Assembly: GCF_000090795.2 (NCBI RefSeq)
Contig: NW_003546328.1
Location: 143,742-177,496 of the forward strand
DNA length: 33,755 nt
Direction: 5' to 3'
From: Amphimedon queenslandica
Lineage: Eukaryota; Porifera; Demospongiae; Haplosclerida; Niphatidae
Position 1 is the first letter of the stretch, and each line of letters opens with the position of its first letter. Below, piece after piece: positions 23,528 through 33,755 of the stretch. A program made the position numbers and the translations under genes. The notes beneath the pieces are model-generated. The model was not told the origin of the DNA. It did no database searches and saw only the letters and a program-made list of their open reading frames with translations.

Positions 23528-26101
23528 AGGGAGGGAGGGAGGGAGGGAGGGAGGGAGGAAGAAAGAAAGGGAAAAGAGAGAGAAGGGAGAGAGAAAGGAA
23601 GATAGAACAGGAGAAAGAGAATCAATTTTAATACAAACAATCAGCTTTACATACACTAAAGAACTGTCTATCAGCGAATCCCATCAGCTCAGCCATCATG
23701 TTCAAATAAGCATTCAGTATAGCTGTGTGTGCTATGAACTTTATGACAAAAGCCAACACAAGACACATCAACAGAGTATTAACAAGATCACCTTGTCTAG
23801 AAGTAAAAGGAAGAGTTCTATGAATACTGAATGGTATATACATAGAATAATTATAGATCACATTTTCTGATAATAATTATGACTTTCTTTCTCTCTCTCT
23901 CTCTCCATAATAAAACCTTGTATAACATAGGCGTAGGAATGATTCAAAAGTTGGGGGTGGGCTCAACATTAAAAAGCATGACTTAGCATGTGAACATGGG
24001 GGGGGCTAAGCCCTTCTTGCTGAAAAGTTGGGGGGGGGGGTTTCAGCCCCCCCAGCCTCCCCCCATTCCTACGCCTATGTATAAGTGTCAAATAATACAC
24101 ACCATTTGTGGTAAATCCCCAGTATGTGTAAAGGTGTAATATTACACAAAGGATGTTTATGGAAACTTAAGCTTTACAAGAGCAAAGGTCATTATATATT
24201 AATCCTTAACTTCACATCCTTTGTATTATGTACTCTCTTTCTCTCCACTCACTTTAGCGAAGGTGGGAATATGATATTCTTCAATATGAAAACTGAGGAC
24301 CACAGTGCTAACAGAAACTAAAGTGTTGAAATATTGAAAACAAGTCAAAAGTAACCTGTTGCTACCTTAATACCAGAAGTGAGGACAAACGACCAGTCGA
24401 TGCTATTTTTCCTAAAATAAAATTGCAATAGTTACAGTGTACACTTGCATTAAATAATTAGAAATAATGTACTATCTATCTCTGCTGCATGACAAACATT
24501 GGAATGGCAACTCTATACTATTTTCTTAGTCAGTTCAGTTGTTTACTGTTTTGGGAAGCAAATATTTGGCAAATAAAGCAGTGACATGTGGTAACTCGAA
24601 GATTCAATTCATTGAAATTTACAACACATGACATCCAGAATGTACTGGCATGTCAGAATTACCTAGGATAGTGATCTCTGTATAATAATGTAGGACAGAA
24701 CAGAAAGTAGATATACTGACGGAATGATCCAACTTTAGGACTCATTTGACCCTCATACCACACAGCAGGGCCAGTCTTATCATCCTTGCTCCAAGGATAC
24801 AATACCTTGTATGCATTCTCACGCACAAACGAGTAGTTCTTCATAAACATGCGAAACTGAAAATGAAGAAAATAAAAAGATAACAATGACATTATTATTA
24901 ATATTCACCTGCTCCACTCCAATAACTAAATTGAGCAAATGAGGCAGAGTTGCATTCACTATGATATACACTGTACAAGCAAAACTAATGGAGTTATAAG
25001 CAACATAGAGTATCATTGTTAGAACATCAATAATGCCACAGCAACCCCCAACTGTCCTTGTCTTCCTCCATACCTGTGGCAAAATAACTTAAGTTAATAG
25101 TACATGGCACATACATGTAGTACAATGTGGTAGCTGTAATTCAATCCTATATTGCATTCATAATGTACATTGCTATTTCTTATTATGTAAAACTATTGAT
25201 TACACAATCACAAGTTGAATGGGTTGGTAATAAGATTAAAAACTCACAATAGACTCAATACAGTGACTGAGTATTGAATAGTCATAGTGTACACATATTG
25301 ATAATAAGGATCAATGATATTAATGTACAATAACATAGTGTGATAAGCTATGGTGTCATAAACCAGGCAATGCTGTGTTGTAAATCAATAAACAGGATCA
25401 CGCTTGACTTTAAATTAAAATTCCAAAACATTTACAGTGAGTAGGGAACAAAGAATGCATTACAGCCTAGTTTATATTCCTCCCTCCCTCTCTCTCTCCC
25501 ACTCTCTTACATTGAGTAATGGGTGTATTAGCAACACCCAAGCATGTAGACATATTTCAATAATTATGAAGGTGGCTATATCCGACATGGAGCCAAATCC
25601 AGCAGTGAAGAGTGACATGTTAAGGTACAACCTACCAGAAGGAGAGAACCCAAAAGATAAAGACAGAGAAAGAGATTTTGACACTCACTTTCCAGCTGAA
25701 TAAGAGTCCTTGCCAAGTGCTAGGAGTAATATGAGTAACAGTTGTATGAGGAAAGCATCATGGATTGCTTGGAAGTTAGGATCAGATGATATCAGAGAGC
25801 TGCAAAGTGTAATACAAAAAATGCTTTATTTTGACGTGTAGCTACAAGCTTTCTTCTTACCTTGTCACTGATTCCTGTGAGCGGAATATCCTGCAAGGAG
25901 CTCTAACGGGAGATGAAGAAGAGCTAAAGAGCGAGAAATGAAGTTATACAAACAAATTGTTCACACCTATCAGAATCTTCAGAGTAGTCTTGTTGCTTTA
26001 CTCCTACCAGGCCACGGCCTTTCCCTTTATTCACCTAAAGGAAAGTGTAACCAGTTTAAGCTAAGGAGAGGAGGGTTGCCACTGACCTCTTTTCTTCTCA
26101 T
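22615..26101 (-). CDS. Sterol O-acyltransferase-like (SOAT/ACAT), copy C; 3' end uncertain
   Basis: Exons, 5' to 3': 26087-26101, 25967-26034, 25861-25923, 25689-25799, 25511-25631, 24909-25073, 24663-24856, 24366-24411, 24253-24317, 23655-23796, 23363-23461, 22857-22983, 22645-22784. These give 452 in-phase codons. Blocks: [46 protein letters not shown], catalytic His in SSIVHEY (about residue 382), EYAARHYC. The motif FYXDWWN reads FFSEWWT, with Asp to Glu and Asn to Thr (about residue 334). A good donor (AAT|GTAAGT) ends the last exon at the position of copy A's final intron, but no exon with the family's terminal PR...C block was found. If the intron is retained, nine more residues follow to a TGA at 22615, which sets the end given here. 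Start codon choice is the only in-frame ATG after a TAG. Confidence 0.85.
23494..23560. repeat. GA / GGGA polypurine microsatellite
   Basis: GA repeats (about 23494-23520) pass into GGGA repeats (23521-23558), within the SOAT-C intron 23462-23654. Confidence 0.9.
23921..24084. mobile_element. 154-bp inverted-repeat element with TATAA duplication
   Basis: Body 23926-24079. Perfect 16-bp ends CATAGGCGTAGGAATG and CATTCCTACGCCTATG; flanks TATAA (23921-23925) and TATAA (24080-24084). The interior is G-run rich (8-10 consecutive G) with CAGCCCCCCCAGCC on the right side. Lies in the SOAT-C intron 23797-24252. No coding capacity. Confidence 0.85.
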
Positions 26102-26336
26102 GATCTGCTTTCGCTTGTTTGTTATCAGCAGTACAGCCTCAGAAAGTGAAACGATAGGGAAGAAGAGCGGCTATGCAGCAACACGTGAAGTCTAAACTGC
26201 AAAAAGTGGCCTGTTTTGTATTGAACCCACCCACTTATATTTTTAACCCTTCAACATAATTGTCCAATTTTGACGTTCAGTCAACGTGCATTTGTGTGGA
26301 GGGTACTCAGGTAGGCTACACTACTAACTGCTCATC

Positions 26337-29300
26337 ATGCCATTAGAGAGAAGAGAAAGATCTCGTTCCAGGGACCGTGAAAGAAGGAGAAAAAGGGACA
26401 GAAGATCCAGGTACGAATTAATGCTAATATTGCTGTTATTATTTTTAAATTATTGTTGTTACTATTATGTATATATCAATTATGTATATATAACAATAAT
26501 AATTAATAACAATAATAATGTCTAGGTCACGTAGTCCAACCAAACACAAGAGACGTGATAACAGAAGGTGAGTTGAATAAAGTACTTAATTGGTTTTAAA
26601 TTATTACTAGATCTGGCAGTCGGGGGAGGAGCCGTTCACCTAGAAAAAGAAGTCGATCCCCTAGAAGGAGCCGTTCTCCTAGAAAGAGAAGTCGGTCCCC
26701 TAGAAGGAGTCGTTCCCCTCGTAATAAGAGTCGGTCTCCTAGAAGGAGTCGTTCTCCTCGAAAGAGAAGTCGATCCCCTCGGGATAGAAGTCAATCTCCT
26801 AGAAGGAGTCGTTCCCCTCAGAGCAGGAGAAGGGAGAGGTACATGTTTTAAGATTCATTTAGTGTGTGGCAAGATTGCAAGTAGTAGAACTTTTGTATAA
26901 TGGACACTTTGGGACAATAAAGTTATACAGAGGTGTCCTTTATCTGAAGGACAGTCTGATTAATAATGCTTTACTGTGTACATGTGTTTCATGTAGATGG
27001 CAGTTGGGGAATTTTTTATTATTCGTTTACCAATTGAACTTTGTACATGACAGTGCACGCATGATTACATGTGCATGAAAGTGTATTGATACATATATAG
27101 GTATGTATGCATACTAGCCAGCTGTAAACATTTATTAAATTATAGTACTAATTCTCTGTATAGCCTTAACAGTTTATCAACATACAACTATATTACAAAT
27201 TAAACACTGTCAAACCTTTCACTTTTGGAATGGCACAAAAAGGCTTTCCAGTCAAAACATGTTATTGTACTTTACAAATACACAGAAGCTGTACATCCAT
27301 GCATATGTACTTGTACATGTATAAGGAACCTACTGTGTGTACTAGGAAAGTCCTGGGAAGGAGGAAGGAGGTTAAAGGTTAAGCCTAATGGTAGTGTCCC
27401 TTGCTAAATCTTCTACTTCAATAGGATAATGCATTATATCAGGATTAGTGTATAATTGTTGCTTTTGTGATGTGTTTAGGTCACGGAGTCGAGAGAGGAG
27501 GGAAAAGGAGAGAGAAGAGAGTCGCCCGTCGATAAAGAAAAAGGACGAGGAAGAGAAAGATGGAGGCACTGGAGAGAAACAGGGAGAAGAAGAAATGGAG
27601 ACTAAACCACAAAAAAGACAAGTAAGAGAAAGGAATAATAATAATGCACGTACTTGTACATGTAACACATGTAGTAGTAATAGTTGTAGTGATACACATA
27701 GTTTGAATCATAATGTTTGCTAGTTAGTTGCTAGTTCCAGCTCTTGTCTGCTAATCTGTTGAGCTATTTTGATCATCTTTTTTTATTTTCTAGCCTTTGT
27801 CATTAGAGGATCTAATGGCTAAGAGAGATCAAGAGGCCCAGGCACTACAGAAAGTATGTTACTACAAGTACTGATGTATAGCCTGACACTTTATCCCCCC
27901 TCTCTCTCTCTTTTCTCTCTCTCTTTAGCCTGTTTTCCTGAGCAAGAAGGAAAGGGAGGAGTTGGCTCTTAAGAAACGTCAAGAGGAGGTTGAGGCCCAG
28001 CGTAAGAAAATGGAAGAAGAAAGACTCAAACGCCAGCAGTACCTCCACAGTAAGAGTGACATAAGAATAGCATCTTTGATTTATTTTATCATCTTTCTCT
28101 CTTCTCAGGTCAGGATAGTTATCGTTCTCGGGATAATCCTGAGGTATGCATGTAACATATTCATAATGTACATGTACATGTACACATGCACATTTTCATA
28201 TACATGTACATGTTTACCCGAATCTTATATGTATAGTCTAGGGCCATACACATAAAAAAATACCCAAAGCTTTACTTGTATAAACATTTACATGTTGTCA
28301 TTGTTTCATTAGGAAAGAGAAAAGAGACAGAAAGAACGAGAGGACTTGCTCATACAGAAGGACAAGGACAGAGAAATGGATACCATTAAGGTTTACATGT
28401 ACATGTACATGTACATTATATGGAAGTACATGTAGATTGTATGTACAATGTACATGTGCATGTAATACGTGTATGCCCTATGAAATAGTTCATCTTGTAA
28501 CATGATGTTACATGCATGTTTCACTTGTGTTTAAGCACTGTTTTCCTGGTATGGTGTACAGTGTATAGTAAAGGTTAATTATTAAAGCATATTTTACTAA
28601 ATTGAAACACAGTTGGAATGTGCTAATGAGGAAAGGGAGGAAGGAAAAGAGAGGGATGAGGAATTAATGCACGTGTATGTCATAAAGATCAGACACCATC
28701 TTACCTTTTCATTCTCTCTCTCTCACTCTCTCTCTCTCACTCTCTCTCTCTCTCATGTACTCCATTAGTCGAGGTACTTAGGTGGGGAAAAGAGGAAGAG
28801 GCGAATGAGACGACTAACCGACCGAAAATTTGTGTTTGACTGGGACTCAAATGAAGATACTTCTAATGATTTCAATCCTTTGTAAGGCCACACCCACAGC
28901 CTCTCCCACCTTAATATTGTGGTACGTGTATTGTAGGTATAGGAATAGACACCAGTTGCAGTTTTTTGGGCGTGGTCATATTGCCGGGATTGATATTAAA
29001 GTGAGTGAGCGATTTTTAATATAATTTGGTCATGATTTTATCCTCTGTATGCTTGTATATAACATTATATATAACTGAATAGGCACAAAAGAGAGAGCAG
29101 TCTAAGTTTTATTCTAATTTACTCGAAAGTAGGAGAACTGATGAAGAGAAGAAACAGGCCGAGTAAGTACATGTACATGTACATGTAGACTTGAACTGAC
29201 AGTGTGTCACTGTACGTGAATACATCATGTAGTTGTGTACAATGACACACTGTCAGTTCAAGTGCTTATTTTTTGACAGAAATGACACTGTGAGTTTATA

Positions 29301-32003
29301 GTTGCAGATATATTTGATGTTTTTGTGCTGGCATTTCAGTTGCAATCACATGAAAACATGAAAGTATTTTGTGTTTTGTGCCATTGGCTCATTAGGCTGT
29401 AAGGCTCCTCCTTGTACTTGTGTTTTCACCAAGAGTGGATTTTTTACAAATTTTCAAAATTACTCAAAAATCAGGCCAAAGTCCCTGTACTATAGTACAG
29501 GGATTTTGTCCAAATTTCATTAAAAATGAAAGGAGAGAATTCTCTATTTTTATAATTTTTTCTGATGCATATACATGGTCTTTTGTTGTGTAGAAAGTTT
29601 GAACTGATTCCGATCAAGTTTGGACTTTTTTACATTTTTAAAACTTTGCTCAAAAATCAGACTAAAAGCAAAGACCATGGGCACAGGGTATTTCATCAAA
29701 AATGGCTAGGAGTTTATAATTTTTCTATTATTAAAATTTTTCCATGGAATAAAACTAAAGGCAAGGCAAAAAATGAAGATCATATGACTACTCCATTTTA
29801 ATTTTTTATTTGTATGGGTTGAAAACCTGTACACAGTTTAATAATAAATAAAGTAAAATATTGTTCCTTGGGGTAGAGTGGTGTTCTATTATTCACATTC
29901 TTTCTGTAGAGAGAATGAGTCAAAGAAAAGAGAAAAGGAAGACAAGATAAAATGGGACGAGCGACATTGGACCGAGAAGAAACTGGACGAGATGACAGAC
30001 CGCGACTGGAGAATATTCAGGGAAGACTACAACATCACTACGAAAGGTGGGCGTGTACCTCACCCCATACGCTACTGGTCGGAAGGAGGCCTGCCAGAGA
30101 AGATAACAGACGTGATCAGAGGTTTAGGGTACAAGGAACCAACTGCTATACAGCGTCAGGCTATACCTATTGGATTACAGAACAGGGATATCATTGGCAT
30201 CGCTGAGACAGGGAGCGGTAAAACAGCTGCCTTTGTTATACCTTTACTGGTTTGGGTTACCAGTCTACCCAAGATTGTGAGGTATGTCTGACAATAGTAA
30301 TTTTATATTTATCTCCTCTCTCTCCCTCCTCTCTCTTTCTCATCCAGGGAGGCTGACGTTGATCAAGGTCCTTATGCCATCATTCTAGCTCCTACTCGTG
30401 AATTGGCTCAACAAATTGAAGAGGAGACGATGAAGTTTGCCAAGCCTCTCGACGTCCGTACGGTCTCCCTTGTTGGTGGTCTCTCTCGGGAGGAGCAAGG
30501 CTTTCAACTCCGCCTTGGTTGCGAGATTGTCATAGCCACTCCTGGTCGTCTCATTGATGTCCTTGAGAATCGCTACCTCGTCTTATCTCAGTGCACGTAT
30601 ATAGTACTTGATGAGGCAGACAGGATGATTGATATGGGCTTTGAGCCTGAAGTACAGAAGATCCTTGCCCACCTACCCGTCTCTAACATGAAGCCAGACT
30701 CTGATGATGCTGAGGATCCCACTAAGATGCTGGTTGGTATCAATTCCTCTCATCATCGCTACCGTCAGACTGTTATGTTTACCGCTACCATGCCTCCCGC
30801 AGTTGAGAGACTAGCTCGCACGTACCTCCGTCGTCCCTGCGTAGTGTACATTGGATCAATAGGTAGGAGCAAACAAACTCACTACAATACTTTCTGCATG
30901 TTATTTCTACTCTCCCTCAAATTTTTATTTTTGTGTGCTGAGTCTTATGTCTATTTATTTAATCTCATACTCACTTTATTTGTATGTTCTTGTTCGACTA
31001 AAATAACTAATAGGAGGCTAATGGCTAATGCTTATAGACCCATGCATATGTCATTGAAAAACTATTTTATAAGCTAATGATATACATGTACTAATAGTAT
31101 ACTAATAATGTACTAATATTATCCTAATAATATACTAATAGTATACTAATATTATACTGATAGTGTACTAATAATAATACTAAATTTTTATGTTTACAGG
31201 TAAGCCTGTTGATCGGGTTGAACAGGTTGTGTACATGGTCTCTGAGGTTGAGAAGAGAAAGAAGCTGCAGCAGATCTTAGCCGGTGGCGATGTTGAGCCA
31301 CCTATCATAATATTTGTCAATCAAAAGAAAGGAGCTGACGTTCTCTCCAAGTCACTGGAGAAGATTGGCTACAGGGCAACGACTCTTCACGGTGGACGGA
31401 ATCAAGAGCAGAGAGAGTTTGCACTGGCTAGCCTCAAGAAAGGAGAGAAGGACATTCTCGTGGCAACTGATGTTGCTGGCAGAGGAATTGACATCAGGTT
31501 ACTAATGGGAGTGTTATTATTAGTAGTAGTAATAGCAAGAGTAAATTATGCCTAAAGAGAGTCTCCTACTACTTGTAGTAGTAATAACAAGAGTTGATAA
31601 TTAGTTCTTGGTAATGGTAGTAATAGTATAAACATGACACAAAGAGACTATGGAAAAAACAAGTATATTCTTACTTAAACAATTATTAGTATTATAGTAT
31701 TTTTATATTTTTGTTCCTCTCTTCTGCAGAGATGTTACAATGGTACTAAACTATGACATGGCTAAGAGTATCGAGGACTATACTCATCGTATAGGTAGGA
31801 CTGGCCGAGCTGGTAAAACCGGTTTGGCAATCACTTTCCTAACTAAAGATGACTCTGCGGTATACTATGATCTGAAGCAGCTGCTGCTTGAGAGTCCTGT
31901 GTCCTCCTGTCCTTCCGAGTTATTGAATCATCCTGATGCACAGCATAAACCTGGTACTGTTGTACAGAAGAAACGTAAAGATGAGACCATCTATACTAAC
32001 TGA
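26337..32003 (+). CDS. DDX23: DDX23/PRP28 DEAD-box RNA helicase (U5 snRNP 100K)
   Basis: Spliceosomal ATP-dependent helicase that swaps U1 for U6 at the 5' splice site. Exons 26337-26410, 26526-26567, 26611-26838, 27480-27621, 27794-27853, 27929-28049, 28109-28143, 28313-28390, 28613-28672, 28769-28881, 28937-29000, 29083-29162, 29910-30281, 30348-30862, 31200-31497 and 31730-32003. They total 2556 nt (851 aa; human 820), all in phase. N-terminal RS domain, residues about 5-115; conserved [47 protein letters not shown] and [15 protein letters not shown]. Helicase motifs: Q motif [25 protein letters not shown] (about 465), Ia PTRELA, Ib TPGRLID, II DEAD (about 578), III TAT (as in PRP28 rather than SAT), [23 protein letters not shown]. 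Exon 9 (60 nt) is the least certain and may be optional. Divergent from SOAT-C (235 bp between starts). Confidence 0.95.
26638..26818 (+). repeat. Coding minisatellite in the DDX23 RS domain
   Basis: Alternating 21-nt (PRKRSRS) and 18-nt (PRRSRS) units make a 39-nt higher-order repeat, about 4.5 copies, with synonymous drift between copies and local changes (RNK, RDRSQS). It encodes the SR-rich domain likely phosphorylated by SR kinases. Confidence 0.85.
26839..27479 (+). other. Long DDX23 intron 3
   Basis: 641 bp, AT-rich. No element, exon or conserved motif recognised beyond a few TACATG hexamers (near 26990 and 27315). Confidence 0.5.
29189..29263. repeat. Hairpin with perfect 21-bp arms
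   Basis: 29189-29209 (ACTTGAACTGACAGTGTGTC plus A) and 29243-29263 are exact inverted copies around a 33-nt loop. Probably the remnant of a very small foldback element. Confidence 0.85.
29430..29670 (+). repeat. Dispersed AT-rich modular repeat (copy 5)
   Basis: Same order as the GARS-intron copy, including the identical 20-bp palindrome CCCTGTACTATAGTACAGGG at 29483-29502, AGAATTCTCTATTTTTATAATT and GATGCATATACATG, GTTGTGTAGAAAGTTTGAACTGATT. Confidence 0.85.
31079..31184. repeat. TACTAATA-type tandem repeat
   Basis: About nine degenerate copies of a 10-13 nt unit (TATACTAATAGT, TGTACTAATATT) fill the 3' half of DDX23 intron 14, directly before the acceptor TTTACAG. TACTAA resembles a branch-point sequence, so many candidate branch sites are present. 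Confidence 0.8.
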
Positions 32004-32540
32004 ATGAATAATCATGACTTTATAGCTATTTTTGATTGTAAAACGTTTGTCTACTCTGGGTTTTTCACAAAGCATGCTAAGTGAGCCAAATGCAAGCTTT
32101 GTGAGCTGACAAGCACTACAATACAGTACATGGCATTTGGAGCTTTAAAAATTCATTAAAAAATCTATTTTGATCTGAACCAGCTCAAACTTTCTATGCA
32201 ACATAAGTACATGTATATGCATCAGAAAGAGTTACAAAAATGGAGAATTCTCTCCCTTTTAATTTTTGACAAAGACTCTGCATGTGCAGAGACTTTGGCC
32301 TGATTTTGAGCAGCTTGAAAAAATTGTAAAAAAAATCTTAACTTGATTGGAATCAGCTTAAACTTTCTACACTTTCAAAAAGTAATAATTATTATAGGCC
32401 GGAAGTATCTTTCACGAAAATTAATTCAAATTGAGATTTATTTTTAAAAAATTAACTAGAACTCTTGATAGTATCTAATAGTATCATTAAATTATTATTT
32501 GTCAGTCCTGAAATTAATCAACCATTTTGAGGGTCTCTCA
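32004..32540. other. Intergenic region, DDX23 and Ig-gene tails
   Basis: 537 bp between convergent stops. It contains the AAAGCATGCTAAGTGAGCC...GAGCTGACAAGCACTA block (32070-32125, shared with 22180-22220) and copy 6 of the modular repeat (about 32140-32375). No exon seen. Confidence 0.65.
32140..32375 (-). repeat. Dispersed AT-rich modular repeat (copy 6)
   Basis: AACCAGCTCAAACTTTCTATGCAACATAAGTACATG, TACAAAAATGGAGAATTCTCTCCC, then CTGCATGTGCAG and GACTTTGGCCTGATTTTGAGCA, followed by the start of a second unit ending in CTTTCTACACTTTC. Confidence 0.8.
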
Positions 32541-33685
32541 TTAGCATTTCCACTTTTTCCAGTATACCATATCAATTTCCTCATTAATATTAAAGCATGC
32601 TTTCACCAGTGTAAGATTTGTGTATTTGTTGGTGGCAAATGCTATGAAAAAATATCTCTCTGATGTAACAAATGTCACATTAAAACTCTCAGTTGGAGGT
32701 AATGTGGTATTATAATAATTTGTCCAAGCAACGGGCTTTAAAATAGGGTAAAGACGAATGAGGAAAACTCTGTAGCGTGATACACTTTGGTCATGAGGGG
32801 TGAGATAAGTATAGTTAGTGGTAAATATTCCTGGACTATAGCTCAGGTATCCTTGTACTGTTTCATTCACAGGATCTGTTAATGAAAGATGATATGAGAA
32901 TTGATAAATAAGTTAGTATGGACAATGCAGTATACATGCAGATACTACATCATCTTCCATGATTGCATATATATCTAGATAGAGTAGTTGTACATAGGAA
33001 TTATACTGTAGGGCACCTGTTTCAAGGGCTGTAAATTTTGCAAATTTGCACTTAGCGGATTTAATTTTTGCAAATTTATGCCATCTCTTGTACCATAATA
33101 ATTTGATTTTTTCAGAAGTAATTTTCGTGAATCTTCAAAAAATTGCAAAATTTACAGCCCTCGAAAGAAAGGCACCCTACGATATCTTAATGTGACATCA
33201 TTAAACAGTGAAATATTCTTTTACGACAATAGCCGCCACATAATATTATGCTACACTATTTATGAGGAAGATGATGGTAGTATCTGCATGCGGCAGTTAT
33301 TGCCGTAAAATAATTCATTGTGGCTGATGTTTGATAATGTCACATTAAGATATAATTCCTACAATTACTCCTATCTAGATATATACGCAATCATTATTAC
33401 TATTACAAAACTTACAGCCAATATCCAGTACATACCAGAGTGTAACATTCCCATTAGCATTGCTGGCAGTGCAATAATAGTTCCCACTGTTATGAACAAC
33501 AGCATTATGCACCTTGATCAATCTGTGTTCAGGGAGCCAGTCCACATTGGAGGTTTCCTTAACTGTTGTACTAAATGTTACTTTAGATGGAGGATTTGTC
33601 TTCTCACGTAGGGCACAGCTTAGAGTGATACCACTATTGACCAGCCTTATGTGAGTTGCATTGGGATGATGAAATCTTGGCCCAA
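32541..33685 (-). CDS. Ig-domain glycoprotein, 3' part (partial)
   Basis: Two exons recognised: 33416-33685 and 32541-32875 (stop TAA 32541-32543). The first begins in mid-codon after TTTATAG, so the gene continues to the right. Exon 1 encodes an Ig-like domain: GITLSCALREK...VHNSGNYYCTASNANGNVTLW, with Cys to Cys spacing of 48 and the NSGxYxC signature. A strong donor (GGCT|GTAAGT) joins in frame to YPVNETVQGYLSYSPG. Exon 2 encodes about 110 residues with sequons NET, NYT, NTT, NVT and NLT and a beta-rich, FN3-like feel, ending MVYWKKWKC. There is no terminal transmembrane helix, so a secreted form or a soluble isoform is likely. The specific gene is not recognised; adhesion or receptor role is inferred from the Ig domain only. 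The intron holds an inverted-repeat element. Confidence 0.75.
33008..33180. mobile_element. 173-bp inverted-repeat element in the Ig-gene intron
   Basis: Ends GTAGGGCACC...CAAGGGCTGTAAATTTTGC and, reverse-complemented, GTAGGGTGCC...CGAGGGCTGTAAATTTTGC, about 38 bp with a few mismatches and a small indel. AT-rich middle, no frame; the target duplication is not clear. Non-autonomous element by structure. Confidence 0.8.
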
Positions 33686-33755
33686 CTATAAAAGGAAAAA
33701 GTAAATAGCCAATGATGCAAAATGAAATTTAACTTACAATATGCAACAAGTGAAA

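Larger units (their letters stand above)
29163..29909 (+). other. Long DDX23 intron 12 with hairpin and dispersed repeat
   Basis: 747 bp. It starts with a TACATG tract, then a perfect 21-bp-arm hairpin (29189-29263) and copy 5 of the dispersed repeat (29430-29670). Confidence 0.7.

Noticed and set aside
23475-23870. 131-codon + strand frame starting with Arg-Glu and Gly-Arg-Glu repeats
   Set aside because: It is produced by the GA/GGGA microsatellite in a SOAT-C intron and runs across a real SOAT-C exon on the other strand.
31079-31184. Possible CRISPR-like or regulatory array
   Set aside because: Units are 10-13 nt, degenerate and without spacers, inside a eukaryotic intron; simple tandem repeat.
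33435-33436. Donor CTG|GTATGT for the Ig exon
   Set aside because: Joining from here to 32875 gives an immediate stop; the GTAAGT donor at 33415 keeps frame and has better consensus.

Overview
The window looks like a compact invertebrate metazoan nuclear genome. It is AT-rich, with many short introns (often 50-120 bp, GT-AG), small intergenic gaps and animal-specific gene families. The gene density and protein divergence suggest a demosponge such as Amphimedon. That is inference from gene content and style; no species-specific marker was checked.

Layout, left to right. (1) 40-1371, +: last four coding exons of glycyl-tRNA synthetase (GARS). (2) 1616-7817, -: complete 13-exon inverted-formin (INF2-like) gene. 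(3) 8131-12265, -: sterol O-acyltransferase (SOAT/ACAT, MBOAT family) copy A. (4) 12876-16202, -: G-patch plus C2H2 zinc-finger protein (GPATCH8-like). (5) 16297-17265, +: ERICH2-like small acidic protein. (6) 17502-18013, -: GLIPR2/GAPR-1-like CAP protein with an acylation-type N terminus. (7) 18174-21384, +: SOAT copy B. (8) 22615-26101, -: SOAT copy C, whose last exon was not found. (9) 26337-32003, +: DDX23/PRP28 spliceosomal DEAD-box helicase. (10) 32541-33685, -: 3' part of an Ig-domain, probably secreted or surface glycoprotein that runs off the right edge. Exons were joined by reading splice sites and checking phase. Every assigned junction keeps frame, and the complete genes give lengths close to those of their families.

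The main theme is a local family of three SOAT genes dispersed among unrelated housekeeping genes. They share exon architecture (for example 111, 121, 194, 65, 142 and 99 nt exons) but are strongly diverged in protein. The exception is one 194-nt exon (SFVREN region), which is almost identical at the nucleotide level in all three, the signature of recent gene conversion. Copies B and C also replace the Asn of the FYXDWWN active-site motif with Thr.

Introns and gaps carry several non-autonomous inverted-repeat elements. One is a hAT-type element whose 8-bp target duplication spans a GPATCH8-like splice donor. Others are a 154-bp element with a TATAA duplication, a Tc1/mariner-like element with a TA duplication, several foldbacks, and a dispersed AT-rich modular repeat present at six places. 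Three divergent gene pairs with 94-235 bp between start codons imply bidirectional promoters; one has an NRF1-type palindrome and another has YY1-type motifs over both start codons.
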